A stretch of 8,055 bases of DNA from Thermoanaerobacterium sp. (GTDB lineage Bacteria; Bacillota; Thermoanaerobacteria; Thermoanaerobacterales; Thermoanaerobacteraceae): NCBI GenBank assembly GCA_029960905.1, contig JASBVU010000070.1, positions 1 to 8,055 of the forward strand, given 5' to 3'. The notes beneath the pieces are model-generated. The model did no database searches. It saw nothing but the letters and a program-made list of their open reading frames with translations, and had not been told where the DNA came from. This document shows, in pieces, positions 6,262 to 8,055 of this stretch. The position numbers were made by a program, and so were the translations under genes. Position 1 is the first letter of the stretch, and each line of letters opens with the position of its first letter.

Positions 6262-7161
6262 TTGATTACAGATAAGGTGATTACACAAAATGTATCAAAA
6301 AAATATTTAAATTATAGACAAAAGAAAAAAATAAAAAGATATCTTTCTCTTACAATGTTATGGATATTTATTGGAATTACAATATTTCCTTTGATATGGA
6401 TGGTAATATCATCAATGAGCAATCAAGAAGGATTGCTGACAGGTAAAATACAACCACAGCTAAAAAATATTTTAATCAATTACCATGATATGTGGACAAA
6501 CATAAACTTTGGTTTATATTTTAAAAATAGCCTTATTATTGATGCATCAACAACAATAATAGCTTTATCAATTGCAGTTTTAGCTGGTTATGCACTAGCT
6601 AGATTTAAATTTATAGGTTCAAATTTATTTGGTATAGCAACACTTGGCACACAAATGATTCCAGGTATATTATTTTTACTTCCACTATATTTGATATTTC
6701 TTCAAATTCAACAGACTTTGGGTATAAAAATGGTGAATACTTATCATGGAATAATTATTACGTATTCTGCATTTTATATTCCATTTAGTATCTGGATTTT
6801 AAGAGGATTTTTTGCATCTATACCTTTAGAAATAGAAGAAGCGGCAAGAATAGACGGATGTACACAGTTTAGTGCATTTATACGTGTGATTTTGCCGTTA
6901 GCTATACCAGGAATAATTGCAGCTGCTATTTATATTTTTTTGATGGCATGGGATGAGTTATTGTTTGCATGGGTACTTACAACATCAGCTGATGTACAGA
7001 CTATACCTGTCGGTATAAGGCTTTTTGTAGGTAATTATCAAAACAGATATGATTTACTTATGGCAGCGTCTACAGTTGTTACAATACCAGTTGCTCTAAT
7101 ATTTTTCTTATTGCAGAAGTATTTTATTAGTGGAATGACTGCGGGAGCGGTAAAAGGTTAA
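6262..7161 (+). CDS. Sugar ABC transporter permease, MalG-type
   Basis: This 299-residue membrane protein has a basic cytoplasmic N-terminus (RQKKKIKRY, 19-27), then about six spans (roughly 30-50, 92-113, 123-147, 160-180, 208-230 and 264-285). The EAA loop [20 protein letters not shown] (193-212) is intact, and it ends in [10 protein letters not shown], the C-terminal signature of MalG-type permeases, which reaches the ATPase interface. It pairs with the preceding permease, only 15 nt upstream. The start is TTG 6262, backed by AAGGGGG eight bases before it. The ATPase partner is not encoded between or directly after the permeases, the usual situation for Firmicute CUT1 systems that share one MsmX/MalK-type ATPase (family knowledge). 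Confidence 0.93.
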   Translation: MITDKVITQNVSKKYLNYRQKKKIKRYLSLTMLWIFIGITIFPLIWMVISSMSNQEGLLTGKIQPQLKNILINYHDMWTNINFGLYFKNSLIIDASTTIIALSIAVLAGYALARFKFIGSNLFGIATLGTQMIPGILFLLPLYLIFLQIQQTLGIKMVNTYHGIIITYSAFYIPFSIWILRGFFASIPLEIEEAARIDGCTQFSAFIRVILPLAIPGIIAAAIYIFLMAWDELLFAWVLTTSADVQTIPVGIRLFVGNYQNRYDLLMAASTVVTIPVALIFFLLQKYFISGMTAGAVKG

Positions 7162-7189
7162 GTTTATTAAAAAGACAGGAGTGATTATA

Positions 7190-8055
7190 ATGGCTAATTT
7201 TCCAAAAGATTTTTTGTTTGGTGTAGCAACATCATCGTATCAAATAGAAGGAGCAGCAAATGAAGATGGTAGAACGCCTTCTATATGGGATACATTTTCG
7301 AAAACTAGGGGCATGACATATAACGGTGATACAGGAGATATAGCTTGTGACCATTATCACAGATATAAAGAAGATGTAGGAATATTGAAGGAAATTGGTG
7401 TAAAAACTTATAGGTTTTCTATAGCATGGCCGAGAATTTATCCAGAAAAAGGAAAATTTAATAGAAGAATTATTAAAAAATAACATAAAACCTGTTGCTA
7501 CAATATATCATTGGGATTTGCCTCAGTGGGCTGGAGATTTGGGAGGATGGCTAAACAGGGACTCAATATATTGGTATTCAGAATACTCTCAAAAATTATT
7601 TAAAGAAATTGGTGATGTGATTCCAATGTGGATTACACATAATGAACCATGGTGTTCATCAATATTAAGTTATGGAATTGGTGAACATGCACCAGGTCAT
7701 AAAGATTATAGAGAAGCATTAATCGCAGCACACCATATATTACTATCCCATGGAGTAGTAGTAAAAGTTTTTAAAGAAATGGATATAAAAAACAGTCAAA
7801 TTGGAATTACATTAAATTTAACACCAGCGTATCCAGCAACAGAAAAAGAAGAAGATTATTTGGCAGCTAAATATGCCGATGGTTTTTCTAATAGATGGTT
7901 TCTAGATCCAATTTTTAGAGGAAGCTATCCTGCAGATATGATAGAGCTATATAGAAAAGAGATTGGGGATTTTGATTTCATAAAAAGCGAAGATTTAGGT
8001 ATTATAAGTCAACCGATAGACTTTTTAGGAATTAATTTTTATAGTAGATCAATAG
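7190..8055 (+). pseudogene. GH1 beta-glucosidase gene broken by an internal deletion and frameshift; 3' end outside window
   Basis: An intact family would give a cytoplasmic enzyme of about 440-450 residues that releases glucose from beta-glucosides. From ATG 7190 (AGGAG at 7177-7181 eight bases upstream; the GTG at 7181 overlaps that site) the first frame encodes clear GH1 sequence: [19 protein letters not shown], then [18 protein letters not shown]. After Asn at 7460-7462 it reads RRIIKK and stops at TAA 7481. GH1 sequence resumes in another frame from GAA 7464 ([20 protein letters not shown]), with the acid/base motif WITHNEPW and later DFLGINFYSRS, and stays open to 8055. Between FN and EELL the family normally has about 11 residues (xKGxxFYxxLI), so about 32 nt are missing. 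A simple programmed frameshift would not restore them. The nucleophile region (TENG) lies beyond the window. It is the fourth gene of the operon, 28 bp after the permease. Confidence 0.85.

Noticed and set aside
7475..7483. Programmed frameshifting at the A-run (A6 then TAAC) to rescue the GH1 protein
   Set aside because: A shift there would still leave out about 11 conserved residues between GKFN and EELL, so a deletion explains the sequence better than recoding.

Overview
The window looks like chromosome from a low-GC, thermophilic, saccharolytic Firmicute of the Thermoanaerobacterium / Thermoanaerobacter type. Three things suggest this: very AT-rich intergenic DNA, strong GGAGG-type ribosome sites with frequent TTG starts, and a cell-surface amylopullulanase C-terminus with an S-layer anchor typical of that group. 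The genus is inferred from remembered family resemblance, not from a search.

Layout, all on the + strand. (1) Positions 1-2321 hold the 3' part of a secreted amylopullulanase gene: fibronectin III, a starch-binding CBM20-like module, an Ig-like module, a Ser/Thr/Gly/Asn linker, a pre-SLH region and three SLH repeats. It ends in a strong intrinsic terminator (2329-2372). (2) A LacI-family repressor gene (2485-3525) has its own extended -10 promoter, with a palindromic operator at its start point. (3) A 349-bp control region (3526-3874) holds a consensus sigma-A promoter, two perfect CACGTG-centred palindromes and a separate 27-bp dyad. (4) A CUT1-type sugar ABC transporter follows: a lipoprotein binding protein (3875-5254) and two permeases (5314-6246 and 6262-7161). 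A 16-bp perfect hairpin and a possible 13-codon mini-ORF lie between the binding protein and the first permease. No ATPase gene is present, so a shared MsmX/MalK-type ATPase is presumably encoded elsewhere. (5) A family GH1 beta-glucosidase-type gene (from 7190, running off the window) is broken by an apparent internal deletion with frame loss near 7462.

How the parts fit (inference): the repressor and transporter form a locally controlled sugar-uptake unit. The repressor probably autoregulates through O1 and controls the transporter through O2 and O3, which lie 232 bp apart, about 22 helical turns, a spacing suited to DNA looping. The GH1 gene 28 bp downstream suggests the imported sugar is a beta-glucoside such as cellobiose or a short beta-glucan oligosaccharide, but here that hydrolase appears non-functional. 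The amylopullulanase belongs to the preceding transcription unit and is separated by the terminator.

I see no mobile element, CRISPR array, rRNA or tRNA. I did not find a clearly new multi-gene system. The points most worth checking are the GH1 lesion, the three-operator circuit, the hairpin/mini-ORF between transporter genes, the 27-bp dyad, and the codon-usage break inside the amylopullulanase gene.
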